Shown: positions 55,378-64,000 of the stretch, piece by piece | Position numbering within the stretch: position 1 is the stretch's first letter | How the letters are laid out: the number at the start of each line of letters is the position of its first letter | Assembly (NCBI GenBank): GCA_022448645.1 | Contig: JAKVBZ010000013.1 | Location: 1-64,000 of the forward strand | DNA: 64,000 nucleotides | Direction: 5' to 3' | Source of the DNA: Pirellulaceae bacterium | GTDB taxonomy: Bacteria; Planctomycetota; Planctomycetia; Pirellulales; Pirellulaceae | Made by a program: the position numbers and the translations under genes | The notes under the pieces: model-generated | What the model saw: the letters and a program-made list of their open reading frames with translations, nothing else | What the model was told of the DNA's origin: nothing | Databases searched by the model: none

Positions 55378-56241
55378 CTACTTTACACCAAAACGTTTTG
55401 CCATTGTGTATTTGTCCTCGACGCCGATCAATTTGTTGAAATCGCCAAATGCCATCAGGCAGTCTTCTGCGCCAAGTGTTGTTTCATCATCCTTCAGCTT
55501 GCGATAAATCGCTTCCACGGCGTGAGCGGCTGCATACAAGCCCGCTAGGGGATAAAGGATCAGATGAAATCCCATGTCCGACAACTCCTGTTTGGGGAGG
55601 ACCGGTGTTTTTCCGCCTTCAATCATATTAGCCACATTAGGAGCGGGGGACCGCTTTCCGATTTCTGCCAACTGTTCCCAATTACCTGGAGCTTCTACGA
55701 AGCTCGCATCGGCTCCGGCGTCCCGAGCAGCTTCTACGCGAGCGATGGCCTCATCCAAACCGTGTACTTGTTCAGCATCCGTACGTGCAACGATGAAAAA
55801 GTCGCGTCCATCACGGGCTTCCACAGCAGCATGAATTTTTTGGATGTATTCATCGCGTTCGACAACTTTTTTGCCACGCATGTGACCACACTTCTTAGGC
55901 CATTGCTGATCTTCTAGAAAACATCCTGCCGCACCAGCGCGAATCAAGCCGTCGACAGTTCGGTGGACGTTCAAGGGATTACCGTAGCCTGTGTCGGCGT
56001 CGACGATGATTGGAATCGAAACGCTATCGCAGATACCCCGCGCCGCCGCAGTGATCTCGGTTTGAGTTAGCAAACCAAAGTCTGGTTCACCAATCGACGT
56101 TGCGGACACCGCATAACCAGAAATGAATGCCATCGGGAAACCAGCGCGCTGGGCAATCGCCGCAGATAATGTATCGAAGACACCGGGAAAGGTAAGCGTA
56201 CCGACTTCCTCAAGGATTTGGTGGATACGTGTTGTGCCCAT
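55378..56241 (-). CDS. Isocitrate lyase/PEP mutase superfamily enzyme
   Basis: A TIM-barrel lyase of 287 aa. FPGVFDTLSAAIAQRAGFPMAFISGYAVSAT matches the family N-terminus. Metal-binding Asp residues are in IIVDADTGYGNP. The active-site loop has the Lys-Lys-Cys-Gly-His segment (WPKKCGHMRGK) typical of methylisocitrate and isocitrate lyases, which PEP mutases lack. ARTDAEQVHGLDEAI follows. A 2,3-dimethylmalate or methylisocitrate lyase or oxaloacetate decarboxylase is possible. ATG 56241 is preferred to TTG 56256. It lies 41 bases before the aminotransferase gene, so probably forms an operon with it. Confidence 0.85.
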   Translation of the reverse strand: MGTTRIHQILEEVGTLTFPGVFDTLSAAIAQRAGFPMAFISGYAVSATSIGEPDFGLLTQTEITAAARGICDSVSIPIIVDADTGYGNPLNVHRTVDGLIRAGAAGCFLEDQQWPKKCGHMRGKKVVERDEYIQKIHAAVEARDGRDFFIVARTDAEQVHGLDEAIARVEAARDAGADASFVEAPGNWEQLAEIGKRSPAPNVANMIEGGKTPVLPKQELSDMGFHLILYPLAGLYAAAHAVEAIYRKLKDDETTLGAEDCLMAFGDFNKLIGVEDKYTMAKRFGVK

Positions 56242-56251
56242 GTTTTGTGTG

Positions 56252-56290
56252 CGCAAAAGGACCGGCTAGTCACCGTTTGGTGCTAGCCGG
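56252..56290 (-). terminator. Strong hairpin between cysK and the lyase gene
   Basis: CCGGCTAG (56262-56269), T, CACC (56271-56274) pairs with GGTG (56279-56282), CTAGCCGG (56283-56290) around GTTT: a 12-bp stem with one bulged base. On the minus strand it is followed by TCCTTTT, a weak U-tract, ending 10-20 bases before the lyase ATG. It may end the cysK transcript or control lyase translation. Confidence 0.5.
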
Positions 56291-56339
56291 GTGACATGAC
56301 TGAGATGTTTGTAATGATAACGACTAACGGAAGTGTACT

Positions 56340-57299
56340 TCATTCGGGATACAGTTGTGTGGATAGGTACCGTTCGCCGATGTCGGGCAGCACTACGACA
56401 ATGACCTTGCCTTGATTTGTATCGCGCCGGGCAACGTCCAGTGCTGCCCAAGCCGCAGCACCACTGCTTATCCCACAAAAGATTCCTTCCTCTTTGGCCA
56501 AACGTCGGGCAGTTTGGGCGGCATTTTCATCGGTGACTTGAACGACGTCATCGATAATATCGACGTTAAGCACGTTAGGAATAAAACCAGCTCCAATGCC
56601 CTGAATGGTGTGTTTGCCGGGTTTGAGATTTTCTCCGTTACGACGTTGAGTGATGACTGGACTATTTGCCGGTTCGACGGCAATGGAGACTAACTCAGGC
56701 TTGCGTTTTTTTAAAACTTCCGACACACCCGTGATCGTTCCCCCGGTACCTACACCACTGACAAAAATGTCGATCTGACCCTCCGTATCTTTCCAGATTT
56801 CTTCGGCAGTGGTTTGGCGGTGTATTTCCGGATTCGCCGGATTGTTGAACTGTTGTGGCATAAAATAGTTGTCATCGGTGCTCAGTAGTTCTTCTGCCTT
56901 CCGCACAGCCCCTGGCATTCCTTCTGCGGCCGGCGTGAGCACAATTTCAGCTCCTAAAGCTTTGAGCAATCGGCGACGTTCGAGTGTCATACTTTCCGGC
57001 ATCGTCACCATTAGTTTGTAACCTCGAGCCGCACACACGTAGGCTAGAGCGATCCCTGTATTTCCACTGGTAGGTTCAACGATCACCGTATTGGACTGGA
57101 TGTGCCCATCTCGTTCGGCCGCATCAATCATCGCCCTCCCAATGCGATCCTTGACGCTCCAAAGAGGGTTCATGTTTTCTACCTTGACCAATACCGTTGC
57201 AGCGCATCCTTCGGAGACGCGTCGCAGTTTTACCAGAGGAGTTCCTCCGATGCACTGTGTGATTTCGTCGTTAATTCCGGAACGAGCTACAGTTGCCAT
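56340..57299 (-). CDS. cysK: Cysteine synthase A (O-acetylserine sulfhydrylase)
   Basis: PLP-dependent synthesis of cysteine from O-acetylserine and sulfide. The PLP lysine is in [15 protein letters not shown], the substrate loop in [13 protein letters not shown], the glycine-rich phosphate cup in [17 protein letters not shown], and the C-terminal [10 protein letters not shown] is present. The 319 aa are typical. The usual NP-x-x-SVKDR reads NPLWSVKDR. It lies upstream of the lyase gene on the same strand, with the hairpin between them. Confidence 0.95.
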   Translation of the reverse strand: MATVARSGINDEITQCIGGTPLVKLRRVSEGCAATVLVKVENMNPLWSVKDRIGRAMIDAAERDGHIQSNTVIVEPTSGNTGIALAYVCAARGYKLMVTMPESMTLERRRLLKALGAEIVLTPAAEGMPGAVRKAEELLSTDDNYFMPQQFNNPANPEIHRQTTAEEIWKDTEGQIDIFVSGVGTGGTITGVSEVLKKRKPELVSIAVEPANSPVITQRRNGENLKPGKHTIQGIGAGFIPNVLNVDIIDDVVQVTDENAAQTARRLAKEEGIFCGISSGAAAWAALDVARRDTNQGKVIVVVLPDIGERYLSTQLYPE

Positions 57300-57434
57300 G
57301 TTCTTTTCCTTAATGCGTGACGCTGTTTTCGGGTAGCGGCTTTGGGGTTGGTCGTGTGATGACGAAGTAACATCACTCGACGCGCGAAGTATAGCAGACG
57401 AGAGACACCCGGGTCAACGTGGCGAACGGTGCGA

Positions 57435-59288
57435 CTAGTTCGGTTCCGCTACTTTAACAGGGTCGACCAGTGCGATTACGGTTTGGCCGGCGCGAGGCTG
57501 TGGCGTAATCTCTGCGACGCAAATGTCCAATGTGTCGGGGTCTCGTACTACAAACATTACCAACGCCGAATCTCCGTACATGGCTTGGAAATCCGTGAAG
57601 GTAAAATCGTCGGTGATGCGAGTCCGTTTAACGATCGCGCCTTCCCTAAATCTCGCGCGCAGATATTCTGTCGTTACTGAAGTGTGAAACAGCAATCGTG
57701 CTCGTAAGTGCTGAGGAACCGAATTGCGGCGAGCGGCGTCGAGTTTTTCTGGGGCCAATTGATAGACCTCTGCTCGCCCAAACACATCGGCGAGTTCCAT
57801 GGTCGCTAACGTGTTGATTTCGTCGTTAGTTGTCATGGCCAGTAGGCGACTGATGCCGCTAAGATCCAATTCTTCCTGGACGTATTCTGACAGAATACTC
57901 CCAAATTCGGCGGGCAACCCGTCCATGCGAGCCCGTGCTGTGTGACGCTGGTTGGTGTCCACTAATAAAACCGGGAATCCTTCGGTTTGAACAGCCTTTG
58001 CGATTTCGCGAATGACCCGTTCTGCGCCTGCGAACAAAATCCCACCCCGATCCGGTTTGGCAACTTCCAGGCGTTTCGCCAACGGTGAAATGGTCAAACC
58101 ATAAATGGCTACAGTGCCAACGATCACCAGGAATGTAAGCGGAACCATTTGATTGGCTTGGTCTGAAAGCGATTGGATCCAGGGCGCAGCGTCGTTGGAA
58201 TGGGCTAGGTGTTGTAGCTCCAACGCGAACAGAGAGGCCACTGCAGCCGCAACAATACCACGTGGATGAAGCCAGGCCAGGAACAGTTGCTCGCGCCATT
58301 TAAGTCCGCTTCCGTATGTTGAAAGCAGAACTGCTAAAGGTCGGATCAGCAGCAATGTCAACAGAAACAATAATCCTTGCCAACCGACACCCTGCAATTC
58401 GTCCCATGATACTCGGGACGCCAGTAAGATAAAGAGTGTCGAGATGAGTAGGATACGTAGGTTCTCTTTGAATTCGACAATATGCTTCAACGTGATTGAT
58501 TTCTGATTCGCCAAGGCAATGCCTAGCACCGTTACCGTGAGGAGTCCCGATTCATGTTGGATGGCATTTGATACGGCAAACAATGCTATGACGGTGGCGA
58601 GCAGGACAGCACTTTGTAAATAATCTGGGATCAAATACTTTTTTAGCAGCTGAACTAAAATCCATGCGGCACTCACCCCAATAGACAATCCTGTCAGGGA
58701 GGTGACGATGATTCCCTTGGCCGTTGCCCAGAGTGCCTGTTCTAATCCGCCAATCAGAATTGCCTCGAAGACAAGGACGGCCAGTACGGCTCCAACCGGG
58801 TCATTCACGATTCCTTCCCATTTGGCCAATGAACCGATTCGGGCCTCGGGGCGCACGTATCGCAACAAGGGGCCGACGACGGTCGGTCCGCTCACCGTCA
58901 AGATGGCGCCGATCAGCGCAGCTAAGGGCCAGGGTAGGTTGAGTAGGAAATGGGCCGTGCACATGGATAAGATCCATGTGACTCCGACTCCCATTGTCAC
59001 CAGACGAAAGACGGTCGTGCCGGTGCCTTGCAGCTCTGCGAAACGAAGGGTTAATCCACCCTCAAATAGAATCACCGCAACAGACAGAGACACGATAGGA
59101 AAAAGTACTTCGGCTGCGATCAGGGAATTGGCGTCCACATCTTGTTGGGTGATGAATTCAAATGTTGGAAGGAGCACGAAGCCTCCGACCAATAGCAAAA
59201 GGATCGCCGGAAGATGCAATCGCCAGGCGAGCCATTGGGCTGCAATGCCCAGAGAAATCACACTTGCCAAATAGAATAGGACGTCCAT
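57435..59288 (-). CDS. CPA-family cation/proton antiporter with TrkA-N domain
   Basis: A 617-aa protein. The first ~400 residues contain 11-13 membrane helices of the NhaP/KefB-type antiporter fold, including the core helix stretches LTVSGPTVVGPLLRY and WEGIVNDPVGAVLAVLVF (catalytic Asp in NDP). The cytosolic part has a TrkA-N-like Rossmann domain (FAGAERVIREIAKAV; FPVLLVDTN) and a further ~100-residue C-terminal domain. ATG 59288 is preferred to the open frame from 59366 because it starts the first helix and lies just after the glycosyltransferase stop. Ion specificity cannot be told. Last gene of the minus-strand envelope group. Confidence 0.9.
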   Translation of the reverse strand: MDVLFYLASVISLGIAAQWLAWRLHLPAILLLLVGGFVLLPTFEFITQQDVDANSLIAAEVLFPIVSLSVAVILFEGGLTLRFAELQGTGTTVFRLVTMGVGVTWILSMCTAHFLLNLPWPLAALIGAILTVSGPTVVGPLLRYVRPEARIGSLAKWEGIVNDPVGAVLAVLVFEAILIGGLEQALWATAKGIIVTSLTGLSIGVSAAWILVQLLKKYLIPDYLQSAVLLATVIALFAVSNAIQHESGLLTVTVLGIALANQKSITLKHIVEFKENLRILLISTLFILLASRVSWDELQGVGWQGLLFLLTLLLIRPLAVLLSTYGSGLKWREQLFLAWLHPRGIVAAAVASLFALELQHLAHSNDAAPWIQSLSDQANQMVPLTFLVIVGTVAIYGLTISPLAKRLEVAKPDRGGILFAGAERVIREIAKAVQTEGFPVLLVDTNQRHTARARMDGLPAEFGSILSEYVQEELDLSGISRLLAMTTNDEINTLATMELADVFGRAEVYQLAPEKLDAARRNSVPQHLRARLLFHTSVTTEYLRARFREGAIVKRTRITDDFTFTDFQAMYGDSALVMFVVRDPDTLDICVAEITPQPRAGQTVIALVDPVKVAEPN

Positions 59289-59296
59289 GTCTTGTT

Positions 59297-60160
59297 TCAA
59301 AACCCCAGCCAGTTTTTGATGCCCATACGACCAATGGCGAACAACGCATTGACTGATTCTCGCCAATCAATTTTTGATTGTCCACGTGCGCGGTTGATAA
59401 AGACAATGGGTATTTCGCCGATGCAAGCTCCTGCCGATTTTAAGTGCCACAGGAATTCCTCCTGAAAAGCATACCCGGTGGAATGAATCTTTTCCCACTC
59501 GATCTTCCGAAGGGTGCTTGTGCGATAGCAGCGAAACCCGCCACTGCAGTCTTGAGGTTTTAGGTTGAGTAACCAGCGTGAATACACATTGACCCCACGG
59601 CTCATCAAGTGACGCAACCATGGCCAGCCAATGATTCCACCTTCCGGAATATAACGCGACCCGATTGTCACATCGTAGGGCGGTGCCGTTGGTGGTGTCA
59701 TGGCATGCACCATGTGAGGAAGATATCCGGGGTGGTGGCTGAAGTCTGCATCCATGTTGACAGCAAAGTCATAATTGCCCGCCGCTGCGAATTGTAGACC
59801 GGCTATGATGGCGGTGCCCAAGCCTAGTTTTCCCTCACGATGAATGCAATGTAGCTTCGAGCTCCGGCCGGATTGTTCGTCACACCAATGTCCGGTGCCA
59901 TCCGGAGAATTGTCATCGATCACGACGATATCAGCTGCAGGAAGTACCTTTTCGATGTCTGCCACCAGGTCGGGTAAATTTTGTATTTCGTTATAGGTTG
60001 CGACAACGATCAATACACCTTCCCCTCGTAAATCAGGGAGATGGGGTAATTCAGCAGCGGGAAATGGTCGGTGAAACGAGAACGGCTCGGCATAGGACAT
60101 GGGGAATGTTGCTGGATGGCGACAAAGGAAATGGCGGTTGGGGATTGTTGAGCTGCTCAT
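59297..60160 (-). CDS. Polyprenol-phosphate mannosyltransferase-like GT2 (DPM1 type)
   Basis: Family 2 glycosyltransferase of 287 aa, transferring a sugar (mannose or glucose) from a nucleotide sugar to polyprenol phosphate. It has VLIVVATYNEIQNLPDLVADI, the nucleotide-binding DDNSPDGT, the metal-binding DADFSHHP and the DPM1-like GFRCYRTSTLRKIEW. No membrane helices follow the catalytic domain, unlike DPM1 homologues with C-terminal anchors. The frame opens with GTG 60172; ATG 60160 is preferred and ATG 60100 is possible. Six bases separate the upstream epimerase stop from the GTG. Confidence 0.88.
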   Translation of the reverse strand: MSSSTIPNRHFLCRHPATFPMSYAEPFSFHRPFPAAELPHLPDLRGEGVLIVVATYNEIQNLPDLVADIEKVLPAADIVVIDDNSPDGTGHWCDEQSGRSSKLHCIHREGKLGLGTAIIAGLQFAAAGNYDFAVNMDADFSHHPGYLPHMVHAMTPPTAPPYDVTIGSRYIPEGGIIGWPWLRHLMSRGVNVYSRWLLNLKPQDCSGGFRCYRTSTLRKIEWEKIHSTGYAFQEEFLWHLKSAGACIGEIPIVFINRARGQSKIDWRESVNALFAIGRMGIKNWLGF

Positions 60161-60178
60161 GTTTGCAGCCACGGAACG

Positions 60179-61126
60179 TTACGACGAGTTATTCAGGACT
60201 TCACGATAGTATTCAACCGATTGACGCAGCCCGGCTTCCAATGGAACCTGTGGTTTGTAACCGAGCAGGTTTTCTGCAGCAGAAATATCGGCCATGCTGT
60301 GACGTATGTCACCAGGTCTTGCATCGGCATGAACCGGTTGCACCGGCCGTCCGAGTTGCTGGCTGAGCAACTGCAACAAATCTAGTAGGGATGTGCTTTG
60401 GCCGTTTGCTAGATTTAGTGTACAGCCTGCTGCTTGCGGTGCATCCGCTGCCAATAAATTACCGTAAACGACGTTGTCGACATGCGTGAAGTCTCGAGTT
60501 TGAAGTCCGTCTCCGAAAATAGTAGGAGCCTCGCCTCGTAGGATGTCAGTGATGAATAAAGGTATGACTGCAGAGTAGGGACTATCCGGATCCTGGCGAG
60601 GACCGAATACGTTGAAATATCGCAATACTACTGTTTCCACACCAAGAGTTTGGTGAAAAGCGTGACAATACCATTCACCAGCAAGCTTGGCTGCCGCATA
60701 AGGTGAGACAGTGTCCGGTAGATCCGTTTCGAGCTTTCGCGGCTTTGTTGAGTTCCCATAAGCGCTACTTGATGCGGCGTAGACCACGCGCCTCACTCGG
60801 GCTTGTTGGGCCGCGTGGAGGATGGTGACCGTGCCAGTTACGCAAACTCGATGCGTTTCTAGTGGTTGTTCGATGCTGAGTGGAACCGATGCCAAGGCAG
60901 CTTGGTGAAAGACACAGTCCACGTCAGCCACAGCTTGGGAAACAATATCCCAATCTGCCACGTCGCCTTCCCAGAAATCGATAGCTCCTTCAACGGCTCT
61001 TAGATTTTCACGAGAACCAGTCGAGAGATTGTCCAGAACACGGACTTGGTCACCTCGCTGCACCAAGGCTTCCACAATGTGCGAACCGATAAATCCGGCT
61101 CCACCCGTAACTAGGAACGTCCGCAT
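60179..61126 (-). CDS. NAD-dependent epimerase/dehydratase (UDP-glucose 4-epimerase-like)
   Basis: Extended short-chain dehydrogenase of 315 aa acting on nucleotide sugars. The NAD-binding TGGAGFIGSHI starts at residue 7. The catalytic Ser-containing YAASSSAYGNS and SPYAAAKLAGE (Tyr-x-x-x-Lys) are present, as is RYFNVFGPRQDPDSPYSAVI. ATG 61126 is chosen over the open frame to 61183 because it starts MRTFLVTGGAG. Likely supplies an epimerised UDP- or dTDP-sugar to the glycosylation steps of this operon. The exact substrate is unknown. Confidence 0.93.
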   Translation of the reverse strand: MRTFLVTGGAGFIGSHIVEALVQRGDQVRVLDNLSTGSRENLRAVEGAIDFWEGDVADWDIVSQAVADVDCVFHQAALASVPLSIEQPLETHRVCVTGTVTILHAAQQARVRRVVYAASSSAYGNSTKPRKLETDLPDTVSPYAAAKLAGEWYCHAFHQTLGVETVVLRYFNVFGPRQDPDSPYSAVIPLFITDILRGEAPTIFGDGLQTRDFTHVDNVVYGNLLAADAPQAAGCTLNLANGQSTSLLDLLQLLSQQLGRPVQPVHADARPGDIRHSMADISAAENLLGYKPQVPLEAGLRQSVEYYREVLNNSS

Positions 61127-61273
61127 GCTGTCGCTCTTGTTGATGTTTTCCGGCGAGACTCCATTGTCTTTTTGAACAGCCAACGCCCTATTGTCGTCGA
61201 CGCCTGCGGGAGAGGCCAGAGGGGCCGAAGCACTTTAGGCCCCTGAAAGTTTGAGTCCAGTAAGCACAAGTTG

Positions 61274-62893
61274 TTAGTGATGAGGGTCGAATAGGATGGT
61301 TCCCAAGAACTGGGCTCCATGTCCTTGCAGCTTGTCCACCGCGCCAGCAATATCATCTGCAGTGTAGGCGCCTAACGGAAGGACGAAACAGGAGGAATCA
61401 CACCACTGCACAATGGATTCGGCTGTCGAGTCTGAGATTCCACCAGCATCGATCAAGATCGCGTCATGTTGTGACTGGAGCTGCTTCAATAGGCGAGGCA
61501 ATTTGCGCATAGCAGAAGGACGTTGAGGAAAACTTTGACGGCCCCGAGGCAGGAAGCTGAGGCCGGGAGTCTGGCAAGGCAATACGACATCGTTCACTGA
61601 AGCGGTGTCATCCAGGAGGTCGTTCAGGCCATCCGTTGTTGTTTGTACTAGGCGTTTGCTAAGAGAATGGCTGCCACTGTTTGCGTCGACAAGTAGTATG
61701 CTCAGCATTTGTGCAGGCTGTTTGGCAAGGAGTATGCCAAGATGTAACGACAGGTCGCTTAAGTATGGCTCGGATTCGATGCCAACGAGAACAATGTTGG
61801 AACTGGGGGAATTCTGCAGATGCGTTTGTATTTTGTGTTGAGTGATACGAAGGGCTTGCTGGTATTTGGGTTCGAGTAGAGCTAGTTGTGCTTGTTCTTC
61901 CGCATGGCTGCGCACGACTCGTATGGCTGGTTGTTCCGCAGACGTGGCTGGCAAAGGTAGTTCCATGACCTTCTCTGGAACTGATTCGCAGTTCGATTCT
62001 GTCGAAAGGAGGTTCATGACTTGAAAGGGTGTTTCCGTGACTGCGCGCACAGTAGAGGTTTCCTCTTGATCTCTAGCAGTGCTACCTGTTGTGGCCTCCA
62101 ATTTACTTTCAGTCTGTTGGAAAGGAGGATCGGTGACCATCGGCAGGACATCTTCAATCAGCGCAGCCCTAGGGGATTCTGGATGAGAATCCAATTCGCC
62201 AGATTTCACGTCATCCAGAGTTGAGGTGATGCTGTCGAGCGTCTTCTCGAATCGATCGAGAGGTTTTGATGGCAGATCCTTGGTTTTGGCGGAGACGTCT
62301 TCATTGGAGATAGCCGTGTTCACTTCAATATTTGGAAAAGCCTTCGTCACCGTTGCCTTCGTCGTTTGAGGTTTTTCATCTGTTTGAGAGCGAGGGTTCG
62401 TAAAACGTCCGTCTGAAGGGCAGGCTGCAGCGGTCGTGCGGTTCTCCACAACCGTTTGCGTCGAGTCCTCTGTAGGAGATGCGTTCATCGGACGCAGAAC
62501 TTCGTTGGTCAAATCGGAGCTGGATGTTGTGCGACAAATGTCTGTTTGCGTCAATTCGCTCCATGGGGAAGGAGAGGCGGCCGAAACTTCATCGGCTGCA
62601 GGTGGAGTAAGCTCGTCGAACGTGGTGACGACATTCTGATAGTTCGCCAGTTTCGAGGCGAGGTTTTCGATATTGAAAGTCTGCGAAGGAAACTCAGTAC
62701 AGGGTGCAAAATCCAATGGGACCGACTCGGTCGACGATGGAATCATTGGCTCTGTGGACAAGCCCGAAAGGTCGTCGGTAATCTCGTTAATTTGAGTTGA
62801 GATGTCCACGTTCGAAATCTGTCGAACGGGATTTACCGACATAGGGCGATCTTTTCCCTGACCTTTACGCAATGCTCGAAGTAGTCGGCTCAT
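61274..62893 (-). CDS. BY-kinase/ParA-like protein with degenerate P-loop
   Basis: A 539-aa protein. The N-terminus MSRLLRALRKGQ matches the opening of CpsD/Wzc-type chain-length kinases. Residues ~20-330 are low-complexity, rich in Ser, Thr, Glu and Pro. The C-terminal ~180 residues form a ParA-like domain with the Walker A-prime strand SILLVDANSGSHSLSKRL and Walker B HDAILIDAGGI. Where Walker A should be, the sequence reads VGIESEPYLSDLSLHLGIL, lacking the GKS/T lysine. No tyrosine cluster ends the protein. Probably a non-ATP-binding homologue. ATG 62893 has CGAGGG four bases upstream. Confidence 0.7.
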   Translation of the reverse strand: MSRLLRALRKGQGKDRPMSVNPVRQISNVDISTQINEITDDLSGLSTEPMIPSSTESVPLDFAPCTEFPSQTFNIENLASKLANYQNVVTTFDELTPPAADEVSAASPSPWSELTQTDICRTTSSSDLTNEVLRPMNASPTEDSTQTVVENRTTAAACPSDGRFTNPRSQTDEKPQTTKATVTKAFPNIEVNTAISNEDVSAKTKDLPSKPLDRFEKTLDSITSTLDDVKSGELDSHPESPRAALIEDVLPMVTDPPFQQTESKLEATTGSTARDQEETSTVRAVTETPFQVMNLLSTESNCESVPEKVMELPLPATSAEQPAIRVVRSHAEEQAQLALLEPKYQQALRITQHKIQTHLQNSPSSNIVLVGIESEPYLSDLSLHLGILLAKQPAQMLSILLVDANSGSHSLSKRLVQTTTDGLNDLLDDTASVNDVVLPCQTPGLSFLPRGRQSFPQRPSAMRKLPRLLKQLQSQHDAILIDAGGISDSTAESIVQWCDSSCFVLPLGAYTADDIAGAVDKLQGHGAQFLGTILFDPHH

Positions 62894-62903
62894 GCTACCC
62901 TCG

Positions 62904-64000
62904 TTATCCGCGGCGTAGTTTGGCAAACAGTTGGCCATATTCCAGTCGCCTTGCACGGCCTTTTATTGAGTGTTGTGGAGATGGTGTATCGGAATTCTTT
63001 TTCGATTCCATAACCACGACGTTATCATTCACTGGATGGACGATGTCCAAGGTGGTCGTGTCAGTGTTTTCGGTGATCTCGTCGACAACAGTGTCGTAGG
63101 TGCTCACCACATGTAATTCAACATCGGAAGAAGTCGCCGACATCGCAGTCTCTGCAGAGGTAATCTCTACCGTATTAGCAGGATGGCTGTTTTCGTTTGA
63201 CTCCGGCTCAGACCGCGATTGATCGGTTGATTTGGGTGTGAGGGCAGCGGATGACAGAAGGGTTTCTATTTCGCAATGACTAACCGCATCGTCCGAGCAA
63301 GGGACACTTGTTTCTGGGTGAGTCTCTTCCGGGAATTCTTGAGTGGGTTGAAAGAAAGCTATTTCGGCGGTGTCCACTTCAGATGGGCAATCTTCATTTG
63401 CCAGCTGTTCCGCTTGTGTCAGCTGAGCGGTCACACGGTCCATGATGGAGTCCACAGAGGGATGGTCATCGTGGGCCGCCTCCAGTTCGTCGTTATATCC
63501 TGTAAATAAACTGATGGATGGATGAGTGTCCGGCAAAAGGTCGGCGATTTCTTGTCCTTCGCGACTAGTGACTTGTGGAAGTTCTTCACGTAGTCGGATC
63601 GAAACGAAACGATCGATCACGACTTCTTCTTCTTGAAACGTCTCATCGAACGGATTGTGTGTGGCGTTGGGGAGTTCCTGTGTTGGAGTGAATTCGACTT
63701 TATCCTCAGGGGATTGTGCGTGATTCGATGGTTCTACATGGCATACCTCCTGAGTCGTTTCGGAGGTCGTGCTTTTCTCATCTGGCGGATCGTTGACAGG
63801 GTTTGATGAAGGTGAGATTGGCTGTGCATAGGAGTCACTAGGGTTCGACGGCAGGGACCATGATGCATTAGGCTTTTCGGGAACCTCATTCGTTGCGGCG
63901 GTCATCAACGAATTGGTGCTTGAAGGGCTGGACGTCGATGCAGTGTCCTCCAGACTGCCAAATTCAATGAAGTCGTTTTGTGGTTCGGTGTGTGTCGTGT
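62904..64000 (-). CDS. Acidic low-complexity protein, 5' end beyond the window
   Basis: Partial gene of at least 365 codons, very rich in Glu, Asp, Ser, Thr and Pro with almost no hydrophobic core, hence probably disordered. The last ~20 residues are basic (GRARRLEYGQLFAKLRRG). An internal ATG at 63905 is a possible start, but the frame stays open upstream to the window edge and reads as the same composition, so the gene likely continues past 64000. The stop lies 10 bases before the BY-kinase-like ATG. I recognise no family. Context suggests a partner or scaffold for the envelope cluster. Confidence 0.6.
   Translation of the reverse strand, partial: TTHTEPQNDFIEFGSLEDTASTSSPSSTNSLMTAATNEVPEKPNASWSLPSNPSDSYAQPISPSSNPVNDPPDEKSTTSETTQEVCHVEPSNHAQSPEDKVEFTPTQELPNATHNPFDETFQEEEVVIDRFVSIRLREELPQVTSREGQEIADLLPDTHPSISLFTGYNDELEAAHDDHPSVDSIMDRVTAQLTQAEQLANEDCPSEVDTAEIAFFQPTQEFPEETHPETSVPCSDDAVSHCEIETLLSSAALTPKSTDQSRSEPESNENSHPANTVEITSAETAMSATSSDVELHVVSTYDTVVDEITENTDTTTLDIVHPVNDNVVVMESKKNSDTPSPQHSIKGRARRLEYGQLFAKLRRG

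Noticed and set aside
58702..59274. 190-codon plus-strand frame inside the antiporter gene
   Set aside because: Antisense to conserved membrane helices; Arg/Thr/Pro-rich composition of a shadow frame.
1..64000. CRISPR arrays, insertion sequences, integrases, tRNA or rRNA genes
   Set aside because: No regularly spaced repeats, transposase-like products, cloverleaf or rRNA-like stretches were recognised on reading either strand.

Overview
The window reads as a 64-kb stretch of a Planctomycetota chromosome, most likely of the Pirellulales/Pirellulaceae type. This is inferred from protein content, not from a search. The evidence is a diderm flagellar operon with L- and P-ring genes, very large FliD and FlgL built from repeated flagellin-hook (IN) modules, a YdjY-domain secreted protein, a TMTC-like TPR membrane protein, an acidic secretory/exopolysaccharide cluster, and mixed short operons on both strands. 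No transposases, integrases, CRISPR arrays, tRNAs or rRNAs were recognised. The window looks like core genome rather than an accessory island.

Layout. (1) 37-15676, all plus strand, is a flagellar late/rod-ring block: flgG, flgA, flgH, flgI, flgJ (rod-binding domain only), a FlgN-like chaperone, flgK, flgL, fliW, csrA, flagellin, fliD, fliS. FlgG/FlgJ and the FlgI/FlgH rings form the rod and bushings. FlgK, FlgL, FliD and flagellin form the junction, cap and filament. FlgN and FliS are export chaperones. FliW and CsrA form the known partner switch that couples flagellin level to flagellin translation. A mqnD homologue (futalosine menaquinone pathway) and a small membrane protein follow. (2) 17370-22946 holds two divergent phosphohexose mutases, a short UvrC lacking its HhH tail, and a MraZ-like protein standing outside any division/cell-wall cluster. 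(3) 23429-27884 has serS and an M20 dipeptidase on minus, divergent from clpS and mtaB. (4) 28045-38149 is mainly plus-strand metabolism and envelope genes: a secreted protein of unknown function, rdgB, a secreted M20 amidohydrolase, a YdjY-like protein (minus), a heparinase-like protein, a YggS PLP protein and a TMTC-like TPR glycosyltransferase. (5) 38270-43494, minus strand, is an information-processing group: dnaG, rpoD, a zinc-ribbon coiled-coil protein, greA. (6) 43903-49688 has a SAM methyltransferase and the conserved minus-strand group phoH, PgpH-type HD hydrolase, ybeY, CNNM/CorC. (7) 50163-57299 has asnS with a small membrane protein, then carA, an AlaC-like aminotransferase, a PEP-mutase/isocitrate-lyase family enzyme and cysK. 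(8) 57435-64000, minus strand, is a probable glycoconjugate/envelope operon: an acidic low-complexity protein running off the window edge, a BY-kinase/ParA-like ATPase whose P-loop is destroyed, a UDP-sugar epimerase, a DPM1-like glycosyltransferase and a CPA antiporter with a TrkA-N domain.

No obviously new multi-gene system was seen. The most interesting signals are the roughly 117-residue IN-module array shared by FliD and FlgL, the orphan MraZ-like protein with three TGGG boxes at its own start, the short UvrC, the P-loop-less BY-kinase homologue, and non-coding structure. The non-coding signals are mutually exclusive hairpins in the asnS leader, an 11-bp inverted repeat over a candidate carA promoter, and a two-hairpin plus U-tract element on the plus strand at 53943-54021 that no annotated gene explains. 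Many start codons differ from the longest reading frame, and the reasons are given per gene.
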